Source: Bradyrhizobium embrapense (lineage in GTDB: Bacteria; Pseudomonadota; Alphaproteobacteria; Rhizobiales; Xanthobacteraceae). From it: a stretch of DNA of 64,000 bases. The notes under the pieces are model-generated. The model searched no databases and was not told the DNA's origin. It saw only the letters and a list, made by a program, of their open reading frames with translations. Location of the stretch: contig NZ_LFIP02000003.1 of the NCBI RefSeq assembly GCF_001189235.2, forward strand, positions 496,001 through 560,000. Reading direction: 5' to 3'. The translations under genes and the position numbers were made by a program. Numbering within the stretch: position 1 is the first letter of the stretch; each line of letters starts with the position of its first letter. Positions 35,661 through 44,141 of the stretch are shown here, one piece after another.

Positions 35661-36509
35661 ATGGATAGCGAGCAAGGGGTTGCCGTATCTGCCGCCAACA
35701 GGACCGGGCTTCGGCTGCAGTGGAGCCCGGTTATTGCCGGCGCGCTCACCGCGGCGGCGCTAACGGCGATTTTGATCGGCTTTGGCGCTGCAGTTGGCCT
35801 GGGCGTGAGCTCGAGTTCGCCATCATGGCGTGACGCATCGGCCGCACTGGCGCTGCTGTCCGGGCTGTATTTGATCTTGCAGGCGCTGGTGAGCTTTGGC
35901 GCGGGCGGCTACATCGCCGGCAGGGCGCAACGCGTGATCGGCGCGACACCGGTCGATATGATGGAAAGCCGTGACGGGCTTCATGGCCTGACAGCTTGGG
36001 CTCTCGCTGTCATCCTGGGAGCAGCAATGGTCGCGCTGGTGGGCATGTCGACCGCGCGCCCGGTGCTACAGACGCGGCCAACAGCGACGGCCGCCGAGCC
36101 GCTCTTGAGCGCAGAGCTCGACCGTCTGTATCGCTCCACACGACGCCCAGCCAACATCGATGTTGGTTACGAGCGGGCGGAAGCCGGCCGCATCCTGCTG
36201 ACCACCTCGAGCCACAGCGGTATCAGCCCCGAAGATCACAGCTATCTGATCCAGCAGGTCGCCGCCGCCACCGGTCTGGCCGCCGCCGAGGCGGAGAAGC
36301 GCGTCGACAGCGTGATCGGCGATGCCAGGATCGCCATCCAGCGCTCGCGGCGCAGCGCGGTGATCCTGGCGTTCTCGGTTGCGGCAGCGTTGTTGTTCGG
36401 CGCGGTCGCTGCGTGGGCCGCGGCCTGTGCGGGTGGCCGCCATCGCGACGGTGCCGCGCTGCCGGAATGGATGGGTGGCAGACCGACGACCGCCGTACCG
36501 ATCGTCTGA
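35661..36509 (+). CDS. Hypothetical membrane protein, 282 aa
   Basis: Unrecognised integral membrane protein. Predicted helices lie at about 24-46 (IAGALTAAALTAILIGFGAA), 58-80, 103-123 and 245-265, with a periplasmic or cytoplasmic loop of about 120 residues in between containing GISPEDHSYLIQQVAAATGL and AEAEKRVDSVI, which looks like a repeated helical hairpin. It starts 8 bases after the 24-residue membrane gene. Confidence 0.75.
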   Translation: MDSEQGVAVSAANRTGLRLQWSPVIAGALTAAALTAILIGFGAAVGLGVSSSSPSWRDASAALALLSGLYLILQALVSFGAGGYIAGRAQRVIGATPVDMMESRDGLHGLTAWALAVILGAAMVALVGMSTARPVLQTRPTATAAEPLLSAELDRLYRSTRRPANIDVGYERAEAGRILLTTSSHSGISPEDHSYLIQQVAAATGLAAAEAEKRVDSVIGDARIAIQRSRRSAVILAFSVAAALLFGAVAAWAAACAGGRHRDGAALPEWMGGRPTTAVPIV

Positions 36510-36539
36510 AGCAGTTGAACGTCCTTCAAGGAGACAATA

Positions 36540-36761
36540 ATGGCCACGATCTTGGTGATGGATTACACCGGCGACACGAGGCAGCAGTTCGACCCGGATG
36601 ATGGCGAGCAGCTCGCTTGGGCCAATGCACGTTTCGCTGAACTGACGGCGGACGGCTATACCGCCGCTGTGCGGAGGTCCTCCGGCGAAGCCGCTCTGGT
36701 TCGCGCGCTTGATCCGGCCGCCGAGGAAACCCTGTTCTATCCCAGGCTGGTCGGCGGTTGA
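36540..36761 (+). CDS. Small hypothetical protein (73 aa)
   Basis: Unrecognised 73-residue soluble protein starting MATILVMDYTGDTRQQFDPDD. A predicted alpha-beta mini-domain, with no signal peptide. AAGGAGA upstream of the ATG is a strong ribosome site. The next gene starts with GTG 4 bases after its stop, indicating an operon. Confidence 0.75.
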   Translation: MATILVMDYTGDTRQQFDPDDGEQLAWANARFAELTADGYTAAVRRSSGEAALVRALDPAAEETLFYPRLVGG

Positions 36762-36765
36762 CGCC

Positions 36766-37209
36766 GTGACGGCCCGTCTGCCCAGGGTGTCGCTGTCGTC
36801 TGTGTTTCGGCGCGCCGGCAGCGCGCTATGGGCGACCGCGGTCGCGATCTGGGAGCGCTGGCAGGCCTATGAGCGGATCGAAGCGCGTGGAATTGCGCTG
36901 TTGTCCGCATGGCTCTCACCGGAGCAGCGATCGCAATTCGAGAGGTACAGGCGCTTCGACGTCGTCGGCTCGGACTCGGGCAAGCGCTATCGGATTTGCT
37001 ACGGGACATCGACCAACGTCTACGAGATGGATGGCCGGGATCGCGTCGTGCTCGGTTGGTGTTTCCGCCCTGTCGGTTCTCTGGTGCCCGGCGACGTGAT
37101 GCTGGCCCAGAAGATCGCGCTGGAAACCAACGAGCGCGCGACGCTCATGGTGGCGCAGCCATTCCCGAGCACCCTTCCACCCCGCGCAAGTCATCGTCCG
37201 GTTCGGTAG
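36766..37209 (+). CDS. Hypothetical protein with uncharacterised YRI-type domain (147 aa)
   Basis: Residues 1-60 are helical (WERWQAYERIEARGIALLSA). Residues 62-140 form a compact domain with DVVGSDSGKRYRICYGTSTN, VLGWCFRPVG and PGDVMLAQKIALETNE. I recall this domain pattern from many short Bradyrhizobium proteins annotated only as hypothetical. GTG at 36766 is preferred as the start because it follows the previous stop by 4 bases; an upstream ATG would overlap that gene by 53 bases. Confidence 0.65.
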   Translation: MTARLPRVSLSSVFRRAGSALWATAVAIWERWQAYERIEARGIALLSAWLSPEQRSQFERYRRFDVVGSDSGKRYRICYGTSTNVYEMDGRDRVVLGWCFRPVGSLVPGDVMLAQKIALETNERATLMVAQPFPSTLPPRASHRPVR

Positions 37210-37331
37210 AGCGTTCGTCCTGTGCACAAGCGATCGGGAACGCGATTGTCCTTGCGGCCGGCCCGAGCCATCGCGCTGGCGGGGTAGGGAACGTCGCTGA
37301 TCCTGCCGGGTTGTCGGTTGCCGAACTTGCA

Positions 37332-37859
37332 ATGAGTACCACCAAGGATATCGCCATGGGCGCCCCGACCCGATCGCCGTCGCTGAGCCAGATAGTCCAC
37401 TCCTATCTCGGGGACTTGCGGCAGTGGATCGGGCGTCTTGTGACCGGCTACGCGGTGGCGTGTGGGGTCATGCTGGTCGGTGCGATCTCGCTGCTGATTG
37501 CGATCGGGATCGCGGTCGGCGCGGCCTTTCATGCTCTTGAGGTACGTTACGACATCTGGATTGCGTACGCTGTGGTCGGCGGCACGTTTCTTGTCCTCGG
37601 GCTCGCGGGACTTGTGGCGGGTCGTGCACTGCTGGCGCGTCCGGCACCGGAAGTGCCGCGCCCAACCCGGCAGGCCGACATGCTCAAGCGGTCGATCGCA
37701 GTGCCGGTCGCGGCGCGCCTGATCGCGGTTTCCCGGTCGGGAGCGGCGGCGGGCGTCGATCCCAAGACCCAGGCACTGGCCGCAGGCGCTGCCGTCCTGC
37801 TGATCGGCTGGTTCGCCGCATCGCGTTTCCGGCGCCGGCCCGACACCGTCCAGGACTAG
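37332..37859 (+). CDS. Hypothetical membrane protein (holin-III/DUF-like), 175 aa
   Basis: Protein with two close hydrophobic helices at about 43-68 and 76-98, a short linker with Pro, and a third helix near 155-165 before a basic tail. The layout resembles the small phage-holin-like superfamily membrane proteins common in alphaproteobacteria, but this is not a firm assignment. A GGAAC-N16-GGTT sequence at 37288-37312 lies just upstream and is one base off a sigma-EcfG promoter. The yihY-like gene starts 2 bases after its stop. Confidence 0.7.
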   Translation: MSTTKDIAMGAPTRSPSLSQIVHSYLGDLRQWIGRLVTGYAVACGVMLVGAISLLIAIGIAVGAAFHALEVRYDIWIAYAVVGGTFLVLGLAGLVAGRALLARPAPEVPRPTRQADMLKRSIAVPVAARLIAVSRSGAAAGVDPKTQALAAGAAVLLIGWFAASRFRRRPDTVQD

Positions 37860-37861
37860 CG

Positions 37862-38947
37862 ATGGCTCCGCGCTCCAGTTGGCCGAACGACCTGATGCTC
37901 GCCGGTGCAACGGCGCTAGCGACCTTGGCTGTCTATCGGCATGTGTCTCGATCGGAGATGCCGGCCGAACGTGGGATCGACGCCGAGCCCCCGCTTGCCG
38001 AAGCGCAGGATCGCGGGCGGCTGGCTGACACGCCTCTGCAAATTCCGGCCGCCGGCTGGAAGGACATTCTGCTGCGAACCTATCAGCAGATCGACGAGGA
38101 CCGGTTGCTCGCGACCGCTGCCGGTGTCGTGTTCTACGGCTTGCTGGCGATCTTTCCGGCCATCACCGCACTGGTCTCGAGCTACGGCCTGTTCGCCGAT
38201 CCGTCGACGATCTCGTCCAATCTGCAAAGCCTGGCTTTGATGTTGCCGGAAGGTTCATTTGCCGTCGTCCAGGACCAGATCGCCCGCGTCTTGGCAAAGG
38301 GCACTTCGACACTCGGCCTGACCTTTGCGATCGGCCTGCTGATCGCGATCTGGAGCGCCAATGCCGGCATGAAGGCGATCTTCGATGCGCTCAACGTCGT
38401 CTATGAGGAGAAAGAGAAGCGCGGCTTCATCAAACTCAATTTGATGTCGCTCTTGTTCACGATCGCCGCCCTGATTTCGATCATGCTGATGGTCGGAGCG
38501 GTCGTCGTCGTCCCGCTTTTGCTGCAGCAGGTTGGCTTGGGCTCGCGGGCCGAACTCATCATCGGTCTCGGCCGGTGGCCGATCCTGGTGCTGCTGCTTC
38601 TCACCGCGCTTGCGGTGCTTTACCGCTATGGTCCCAGCCGAACCGAGCCGCGCTGGCAATGGCTCAGCGTCGGCGCGGTCGCCGCGGCCGCTCTATGGCT
38701 GATCGGCTCGTCGCTGCTGTCCTGGTATCTGGCGAATTTCGGCAATTATAACGCGACCTACGGCTCGCTGGGGGCCGCCATCGGCCTGATGACCTGGATG
38801 TGGATGTCCGCCATCATCGTGCTGTGCGGGGCTGAACTGAATTCCGAGATCGAGCATCAGACGGTGATTGATTCGACCGAGGGCCGCCGCAAGCCGCTGG
38901 GGGCACGCGGCGCGAGGATGGCCGACACGGTCGGCAAGGCGTCCTAA
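37862..38947 (+). CDS. YihY/BrkB-family inner membrane protein
   Basis: Membrane protein of 361 residues with six predicted helices. Signatures include DEDRLLATAAGVVFYGLLAIFPAI-like N-terminal region with the FYGLLAIFPA core, IWSANAGMKAIFDALNVVYEE, ALAVLYRYGPSR and GLMTWMWMSAIIVLCGAELN near the end. Function of the family is not settled; it was once misnamed RNase BN. It begins 2 bases after the previous membrane-protein gene, so the two form an operon. A cytoplasmic N-terminal segment of about 70 residues is longer than usual. Confidence 0.88.
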   Translation: MAPRSSWPNDLMLAGATALATLAVYRHVSRSEMPAERGIDAEPPLAEAQDRGRLADTPLQIPAAGWKDILLRTYQQIDEDRLLATAAGVVFYGLLAIFPAITALVSSYGLFADPSTISSNLQSLALMLPEGSFAVVQDQIARVLAKGTSTLGLTFAIGLLIAIWSANAGMKAIFDALNVVYEEKEKRGFIKLNLMSLLFTIAALISIMLMVGAVVVVPLLLQQVGLGSRAELIIGLGRWPILVLLLLTALAVLYRYGPSRTEPRWQWLSVGAVAAAALWLIGSSLLSWYLANFGNYNATYGSLGAAIGLMTWMWMSAIIVLCGAELNSEIEHQTVIDSTEGRRKPLGARGARMADTVGKAS

Positions 38948-38972
38948 CCCGATCGGTGCCGCGAAAAGCACC

Positions 38973-40184
38973 TCAGTACTGCTGCACTGTCGGCTGGAAG
39001 GCGACCCAGATTGCGACCGACAGCAAGCCCAGTCCGCCGAGCACCAGGAAGGCGGGGCCATAGCCGAGCCATTGCGCGACCCAGCCGCCAAGCGCAGGGC
39101 TGAGCGAAGCGCCGATGCCCTGGATCGTAATGACCGCGCCTTGCCCAAGATTGATGCGGCCGGTTCCGTTCAGCGATCGCGCCACCATTCCCGGGACCGC
39201 GACGCTTTGCAGTCCGGCTCCGACGCCGTCGAGGATTTGCACCGGCACCACGCCCCACCAGCCGGAAAGAAAGAAGGCAAGCACGCCGCGCACCGGCAGG
39301 GCCAGGAACGACAGCAGCAGGACGATCCAGTAGTTGCGGCGCTCGGCTGCGTGCATGCCGGCGATCGACGCCAGGATCATCACCGCCTGGGCGATGACGA
39401 TGGTTGTTGCGACGAAGCTCGGACCGTCGGCAAGCCCGCCGGCGACCGCAGCAAGGCCGTAGAGCGGCACGATGGCCGCATTGCCGAGATGGAAAGCGGC
39501 AAGCGCAATTGCAAGCACCAGCAGCGGTCTGTGCTTGACCAGCACCGTGAAGCCGCTGGGCTGGCTTTCCGGGTCTTCCTCCTTACCGCGGGCCGCGTGG
39601 TAGTCGATGCTGCCGGGCGTGATCATCAGGACGCAGGCGATCGTGATTGCGCCAAACAGCGCGGCGAGCAGGAACACTGCCAGGTAGCCGTAGTGCCAGC
39701 CGAGATAGCCGGATGCCGCCGCGCCGATCATGTTTCCGGCATGATTAAAGGCCTGGTTGCGGCCGTTCTGTCGGTTGAAGCCGCGCTGCTTGACGATGCC
39801 GAGCGTGATGCCGGTGACCGCCGGAACGATGGCCGCACCTGCGATCGACGTCGCAACCTGGGACAGGGCCACAGCCCAGAATGTTTGCGACAAAAGGATG
39901 GTGGTGGATGCCACGACGACCGCGATGCCGGGCACGATCACCCATGCTCGCTTGTGGCTCGTGGTGTCGATGCAGCCGCCGATCGGGGTCGTAATCAGCA
40001 TGCCGGCGACACTGCCGAGGGTCATTGCAGTCCCGATCAGCCCGCTGCTCCAGCCATGCAGCTGCAGGAATATCCCGACGAACGGTCCGATTCCCGATTG
40101 CATGTCCGCCATGAAGAAGTTGACGGCAAGCAGCGGCCACAGGCGTGCCGAGGGAGCGGAAGTTCGTGCTTTGCGGCGGTGCAT
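38973..40184 (-). CDS. MFS transporter
   Basis: Major facilitator of 403 residues from the ATG at 40184, with twelve predicted helices. The N-terminal half includes GWSSGLIGTAMTLGSVAGML and TPIGGCIDTTSHKR, the motif-A loop between helices 2 and 3. The substrate is not predictable. The frame stays open to 40256 with an upstream ATG, but the added residues are not membrane-like. The gene is convergent with yihY, the ends being 25 bases apart. Confidence 0.85.
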   Translation of the reverse strand: MHRRKARTSAPSARLWPLLAVNFFMADMQSGIGPFVGIFLQLHGWSSGLIGTAMTLGSVAGMLITTPIGGCIDTTSHKRAWVIVPGIAVVVASTTILLSQTFWAVALSQVATSIAGAAIVPAVTGITLGIVKQRGFNRQNGRNQAFNHAGNMIGAAASGYLGWHYGYLAVFLLAALFGAITIACVLMITPGSIDYHAARGKEEDPESQPSGFTVLVKHRPLLVLAIALAAFHLGNAAIVPLYGLAAVAGGLADGPSFVATTIVIAQAVMILASIAGMHAAERRNYWIVLLLSFLALPVRGVLAFFLSGWWGVVPVQILDGVGAGLQSVAVPGMVARSLNGTGRINLGQGAVITIQGIGASLSPALGGWVAQWLGYGPAFLVLGGLGLLSVAIWVAFQPTVQQY

Positions 40185-40296
40185 GTTCCATGAACGCGCA
40201 TAGCCGCCGAATGACACATTGCGGCTTGATAATTTCCGCAACCGAACATGCGGCAACTTGCGTAGGAACCAACGACAGCACGCACACTTGAGCCAA

Positions 40297-40527
40297 ATGG
40301 TTCAGATCACCGTGCTGGAAACACCGATCGCGCGCGTCAAGGAAACCTGCGAGCTGACGGGCATCGCAGACAAGTTCGATCGTGCGCTTCCCGAACTCGA
40401 GACGTTCCTCGAGGAGCAGGTCGCCAAGGGCGAGGTCAGGGAAACCAGGCTGACTTTTGACGGGCTATGCTACTTGCGGCGGTTGCTGACCGGGGCGTTG
40501 TTCGAGTCATCGCACAACGGTCACTAG
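40297..40527 (+). CDS. Small hypothetical protein (76 aa)
   Basis: Unrecognised 76-residue soluble protein starting MVQITVLETPIARVKETCEL, with an acidic helical middle (ALPELETFLEEQVAKGEV) and ending SSHNGH. No clear ribosome site precedes the ATG, so the start is uncertain. It lies 50 bases before the DJ-1-like gene and may belong to the same transcript. Confidence 0.55.
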   Translation: MVQITVLETPIARVKETCELTGIADKFDRALPELETFLEEQVAKGEVRETRLTFDGLCYLRRLLTGALFESSHNGH

Positions 40528-40577
40528 CTGCTGCGCGCTGATCATGAACTGGCAGAAAACTCTCAACGGAGCAGCTC

Positions 40578-41138
40578 ATGGATTTGAACGGCAAGAAGAT
40601 CGCCATCCTCGCAACGCATGGCTTTGAACAGTCGGAGCTCGAAGTGCCGCGGGATCGCCTGATCAAGGCCGGCGCAACGGTCGAAATCGTGTCTATCGCC
40701 GCCGGCGAGATCAGGGGATGGGACAAGAAGGATTGGGGGCGTCCCGTCAAGGTCGACAAGACGCTCGATCAAGCCGTGGCCGCCGATTACGAGGCGATCG
40801 TCCTGCCGGGCGGACAGATCAATCCAGACCTCCTGCGTGTCGAACCCAAGGCGCTGAAGTTCATCAAGGATATCTTCGATGCCAAGAAGATTGTCGCCGC
40901 GGTCTGTCACGCCCCTTGGCTGCTGATCGAGACCGGCATCGCCAACGGGCGCAAGATGACCTCCTACAAATCGATCAAGACCGATGTCGTGAATGCCGGC
41001 GCGACCTGGCAGGATGCCGAGGTCGTGGTGGATCAAGGCGTCGTGACCTCCCGAAATCCAGGAGATCTTGAGGCCTTCAGCGCCAAGATCATCGAGGAAG
41101 TGAAGGAAGGGCGTCATACGCGGCGCAGCGCGGCGTGA
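40578..41138 (+). CDS. DJ-1/PfpI-family protein
   Basis: Protein of 186 residues. The flavodoxin-like fold begins KIAILATHGFEQSELEVPRD, with the conserved Glu of the catalytic pocket, and has the nucleophile elbow AAVCHAPWLLIE (Cys, His) and a final SRNPGDLEAFSAKIIEE typical of PfpI/YhbO/YraA. Members act on glyoxal-type damage or as chaperone-like stress proteins (family knowledge). ACGGAGCAG precedes the ATG. The gene for a Cys-rich protein follows 7 bases later. Confidence 0.9.
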   Translation: MDLNGKKIAILATHGFEQSELEVPRDRLIKAGATVEIVSIAAGEIRGWDKKDWGRPVKVDKTLDQAVAADYEAIVLPGGQINPDLLRVEPKALKFIKDIFDAKKIVAAVCHAPWLLIETGIANGRKMTSYKSIKTDVVNAGATWQDAEVVVDQGVVTSRNPGDLEAFSAKIIEEVKEGRHTRRSAA

Positions 41139-41145
41139 GGTGATC

Positions 41146-41475
41146 ATGGCATTCTCGCAGGAAATGAACCGATGCATCGAGACCTGCTTGTCCTGTTACA
41201 AGACGTGTCTTGCCACCGCGATGAACCATTGCCTCGTTAGCGGAGGCAAGCATGTCGAACCTGCACATTTCCGCCTGATGATGGCATGCGCGGAGATATG
41301 CCGGACGGCAGCTCACTTTATGCTGATCAACACGCCGCACCAAAAGCATACGTGCCGCGAATGCGCCGAGATCTGCAGTGAATGTGCCGCGGATTGTGAG
41401 CGTCTTGGCGGCATGGACGAATGCGTTGCCATGTGCCGGGCGTGCGCGGAATCCTGCCGGAAAATGGCGGCTTGA
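41146..41475 (+). CDS. Cys-rich four-helix-bundle protein, putative copper storage (Csp3/DUF326-like)
   Basis: Protein of 109 residues with 16 Cys, mostly as CxxxC and CxxC pairs within predicted helices: C10, 14, 17, 21, 29, 48, 52, 70, 73, 77, 80, 84, 93, 97, 100 and 104. This matches the cytosolic copper-storage family in which Cys lining a four-helix bundle bind many Cu(I) ions. No signal peptide, hence Csp3-like rather than Csp1-like. The first methionine pair lies at 41140; ATG at 41146 is preferred. It directly follows the DJ-1-like gene. Confidence 0.85.
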   Translation: MAFSQEMNRCIETCLSCYKTCLATAMNHCLVSGGKHVEPAHFRLMMACAEICRTAAHFMLINTPHQKHTCRECAEICSECAADCERLGGMDECVAMCRACAESCRKMAA

Positions 41476-41514
41476 CCACTGGCCGTTCCTGCCTGGAATC
41501 CTGGCAGCTGTCGT

Positions 41515-41580
41515 CTATCTCATCAGAACGTAGACGAGGGTGATGATCGCCAGCGCAATGATTGCCGAGGTGACGATCAT
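41515..41580 (-). CDS. Candidate small single-helix membrane protein (21 aa)
   Basis: A 21-codon ORF, MIVTSAIIALAII and on to YVLMR, almost purely hydrophobic with a C-terminal Arg. It ends 40 bases from the stop of the Cys-rich protein gene on the other strand. No clear ribosome site is visible. Its size and composition resemble the better supported ORFs at 35578 and 44424. Confidence 0.35.
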   Translation of the reverse strand: MIVTSAIIALAIITLVYVLMR

Positions 41581-41739
41581 GCCGTAGGGACGTGCCTATC
41601 TTGCTTGCGTCGTCTCGGCGATGCCGGTTCAGCGGGACCTTCTCTGACCATGTTGGTGTCCTGCGCTTATAAGCTCTGTCCCGACGCTGCCGATGCTGCT
41701 TGGTTCCTATCGCAGCCCGGGGGCAGTGCGGCGTACTTA

Positions 41740-41764
41740 GGAACCTCGCTCCGAACGTGCCGTT
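41740..41764 (+). promoter_or_regulatory. Sigma-EcfG-type promoter of the DUF2231 operon
   Basis: GGAAC (41740-41744) is followed after exactly 16 bases by CGTT (41761-41764), a perfect match to the general-stress sigma factor consensus of alphaproteobacteria. The DUF2231 ATG lies 24 bases downstream, leaving a very short leader. Confidence 0.75.
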
Positions 41765-41787
41765 GGACCTCTTTCGGAGCTGCGCAG

Positions 41788-42261
41788 ATGCAAGACGTCA
41801 CAGTAGTCACCGCGGATTCGGTCAATCCGGCCTCGACGGCAAGGATAGGCACGCACCCCATCCATCCTATGCTGGTGCCGTTTCCGATCGCCTGCTTTGT
41901 CGGTGCGCTGGTGACCGACATTGCGTACTGGCAAACAGCTGAGATGCAGTGGGCCAACTTTTCGGCCTGGCTGTTGTTCGCGGGGTTGATCATGGGTGGC
42001 CTTGCCGCGATTGCCGGCCTGATCGACTTCCTGAGCAATCGATTGATCCGCCGACTGGCCTATGCCTGGTTTCACATGGTCGGCAACGTGGTCGTGATGC
42101 TGCTCGCGCTGTTCAACGCGTTCGTCCACAGCCGTGATGCCTGGACCTCGGTGGTGCCGACCGGGCTGGTGCTGTCAGCGCTGACCGTCCTCGTGATGCT
42201 GTTCACGGGTTGGCTCGGTTGGGCCATGGTCTATCATCATCGGGTCGGAGTGGCGGGCTAA
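41788..42261 (+). CDS. DUF2231 membrane protein
   Basis: Protein of 157 residues with four predicted helices. It opens with the DUF2231 hallmark THPIHPMLVPFPIACFVGAL; the conserved HPxHP-type motif could bind heme or metal, as suggested for relatives. ATG at 41788 gives a normal N-terminus and follows the perfect stress promoter. The stop overlaps the start of the next gene (TAATG), so the sorbosone-dehydrogenase-like lipoprotein is cotranscribed. Confidence 0.88.
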   Translation: MQDVTVVTADSVNPASTARIGTHPIHPMLVPFPIACFVGALVTDIAYWQTAEMQWANFSAWLLFAGLIMGGLAAIAGLIDFLSNRLIRRLAYAWFHMVGNVVVMLLALFNAFVHSRDAWTSVVPTGLVLSALTVLVMLFTGWLGWAMVYHHRVGVAG

Positions 42262-43604
42262 TGCGGTTCAATCTGACAAACACCACCCAAATTGCGCTGG
42301 CGGCGGCGCTGATGGCCGGGTTGGGCCTTGGTGGCTGTAGCAAGGAGGCGGCACCCGACCCGAAGACCCAGATCGGTGCACGTCCTGACCTGCCGGCGCT
42401 GGAGCAATATCTGCTGCCGCCGATGCACGTTGCCTCGGTCGTCGGTTGGAAGCAGGGCGAGAAGCCCAAGGTGCCCGATAGCTTGCAGATCAATGCGCTC
42501 GTGACTGGTCTGCAGCACCCGCGCTCTCTCTATGTGCTTCCGAACGGCGACATCCTGGTCGTCGAGTCCAAGGCGCCGGGAACCGAGCCGATCAAGCGGC
42601 CGAAGGACTTCATCATGAAATGGGTGGAGTCGTGGGCGACCTCCGGCGGCGATACCGGCGAGAGCAATCGTATCACGTTGCTGCGCGGCGCCAAAGGCGA
42701 TGGCAAGCCGGAGATGCAGAGCGTCTTTCTCGATCACCTTCATTCGCCATTCGGCGTCGCCTTGGTCGGTAACGATCTGTACGTCGCGAACACCGATGCG
42801 ATCGTCCGCTATCCGTATCACGAGGGCGATACCAAGATCACCGAGCCGGGGCAGACGCTGACGCAGCTTCCGGGCGGGCCAATCGATCACCACTGGACCA
42901 AGAGCCTGGTGGCAAGCCCGGACGGTGCATTGCTCTATGTCGGCGTCGGCTCCAACAGCAACATCACCGAGAATGGGATCGAGGCGGAAAAAAATCGCGC
43001 GGCAATCCTCGAGGTCGAGCGTGCCACAGGCCGCTGGCGGATCTTTGCCAGCGGTCTGCGCAATCCCAACGGTCTGACCTTCGAACCGCAGAGCCACGCG
43101 CTATGGACCGTCGTCAATGAACGGGACGAGATCGGTCCGAATCTCGTGCCGGACTATCTGACGTCGGTGAAGGACGGCGGCTTTTACGGCTGGCCGTACA
43201 GCTATTTCGGTCAGAATGTCGATCCGCGGGTGCAGCCGCAACGGCCGGACCTTGTCGCGAAGGCCACCGTTCCGGATTATGCGTTGAGCTCGCACGTCGC
43301 GCCGCTGGGGCTTGCCTTCTCCACCGGGGACAGCCTGCCTTCGACGTACCGGGGTGGCGCCTTCGTCGGCGAGCACGGCAGCTGGAACCGGCCGCAACTC
43401 AATGGCTACAAGGTGGTCTACGTGCCCTTCGCCGACGGCCATCCAAATGGACCTGCGCAGGACGTCGTGACTGGATTTCTCAATGACGAGGAGAAATCCC
43501 GCGGCCGGCCGGTGGGTCTGGCGTTCGACAAATCCGGCGCGCTGCTCATTGCGGACGATGTCGGCAACACTGTGTGGCGCGTGAGCGCATCGGGCAGACC
43601 CTGA
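42261..43604 (+). CDS. Sorbosone-dehydrogenase-like (GSDH/PQQ-type beta-propeller) lipoprotein
   Basis: Protein of 447 residues with a lipobox GLGGC near residue 26, so it is probably anchored to a membrane on the periplasmic side. The six-bladed propeller shows LQHPRSLYVLPNGDILVVES, HLHSPFGVALVGNDLYVANT, GGPIDHHWTKSLVASPDG, ASGLRNPNGLTFEP and EHGSWNRPQLNGYKVV, all typical of the glucose/sorbosone dehydrogenase family. A PQQ-dependent sugar or aldehyde oxidation is likely but the substrate is unknown. It shares a transcript and a sigma-EcfG-type promoter with DUF2231. Confidence 0.88.
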   Translation: MRFNLTNTTQIALAAALMAGLGLGGCSKEAAPDPKTQIGARPDLPALEQYLLPPMHVASVVGWKQGEKPKVPDSLQINALVTGLQHPRSLYVLPNGDILVVESKAPGTEPIKRPKDFIMKWVESWATSGGDTGESNRITLLRGAKGDGKPEMQSVFLDHLHSPFGVALVGNDLYVANTDAIVRYPYHEGDTKITEPGQTLTQLPGGPIDHHWTKSLVASPDGALLYVGVGSNSNITENGIEAEKNRAAILEVERATGRWRIFASGLRNPNGLTFEPQSHALWTVVNERDEIGPNLVPDYLTSVKDGGFYGWPYSYFGQNVDPRVQPQRPDLVAKATVPDYALSSHVAPLGLAFSTGDSLPSTYRGGAFVGEHGSWNRPQLNGYKVVYVPFADGHPNGPAQDVVTGFLNDEEKSRGRPVGLAFDKSGALLIADDVGNTVWRVSASGRP

Positions 43605-43714
43605 CCGTCCGCGAGTCCTCGCATCACGCGCAATCGGTCGCGGGCGGGCCTTGAGGAACTGTCGTTTTAGGAACTCCTAGCCTTATCGGCGCTTCTGGTC
43701 TTGAGGAGATCGAC

Positions 43715-43909
43715 ATGAACAGAAAACCCGTGACGCCGGATTCCGGCCGCTCCAGCGACTGGGGCTCCCACGCGCAAACCGACAAGCCTTGGAAGGGTAA
43801 TCCCGAAAAGGAGCAGCGCGCCGGACATGAGAAGCGCTCTGGGGGCAACAAGCATCCCGGGGATGAGAAGCCGGATCTGGAAAACTGGCATGAGTCGAAC
43901 ACGCACTGA
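43715..43909 (+). CDS. Small hydrophilic, probably disordered protein (64 aa)
   Basis: Unrecognised 64-residue protein with no hydrophobic core: it is dominated by Lys, Glu, Asp, Gly, Pro and His (WKGNPEKEQRAGHEKRSGG). It resembles small hydrophilin-type stress proteins in composition. TTGAGGAGAT upstream of the ATG is a good ribosome site. A sequence GGAAC-N16-GCTT at 43670-43694, near the sigma-EcfG consensus, lies 20 bases before the start. Confidence 0.65.
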   Translation: MNRKPVTPDSGRSSDWGSHAQTDKPWKGNPEKEQRAGHEKRSGGNKHPGDEKPDLENWHESNTH

Positions 43910-43958
43910 TCGGCAGTATGACGGCTGGGCTCGAGGATCGTGACCAGGAGCGAGACCA

Positions 43959-44114
43959 ATGGATATGGGTCTGGAAATCATCTACGGCGTCGGAGCGCTC
44001 GTGCTGCTGACCGCCCTGATCTTCGCAGTGCTGCAACATCGCTTCCGCAACCGGCGGTCAGTTCAGACCGCCGACAAGGTTGTCCGGGAGAGATACGAGC
44101 GGAATGAGACGTAA
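43959..44114 (+). CDS. Small membrane protein (51 aa)
   Basis: A 51-codon ORF. MDMGLEIIYGVG leads into one transmembrane helix of about 20 residues, then a basic cytoplasmic tail (HRFRNRRS, ERYERNET). CCAGGAGCG precedes the ATG at good spacing. It fits between the hydrophilic 64-residue gene and the 70-residue gene on the same strand, so the three may be cotranscribed. Confidence 0.7.
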   Translation: MDMGLEIIYGVGALVLLTALIFAVLQHRFRNRRSVQTADKVVRERYERNET

Positions 44115-44141
44115 CGCAGCGGTTTGATTGAGGAGGACATC

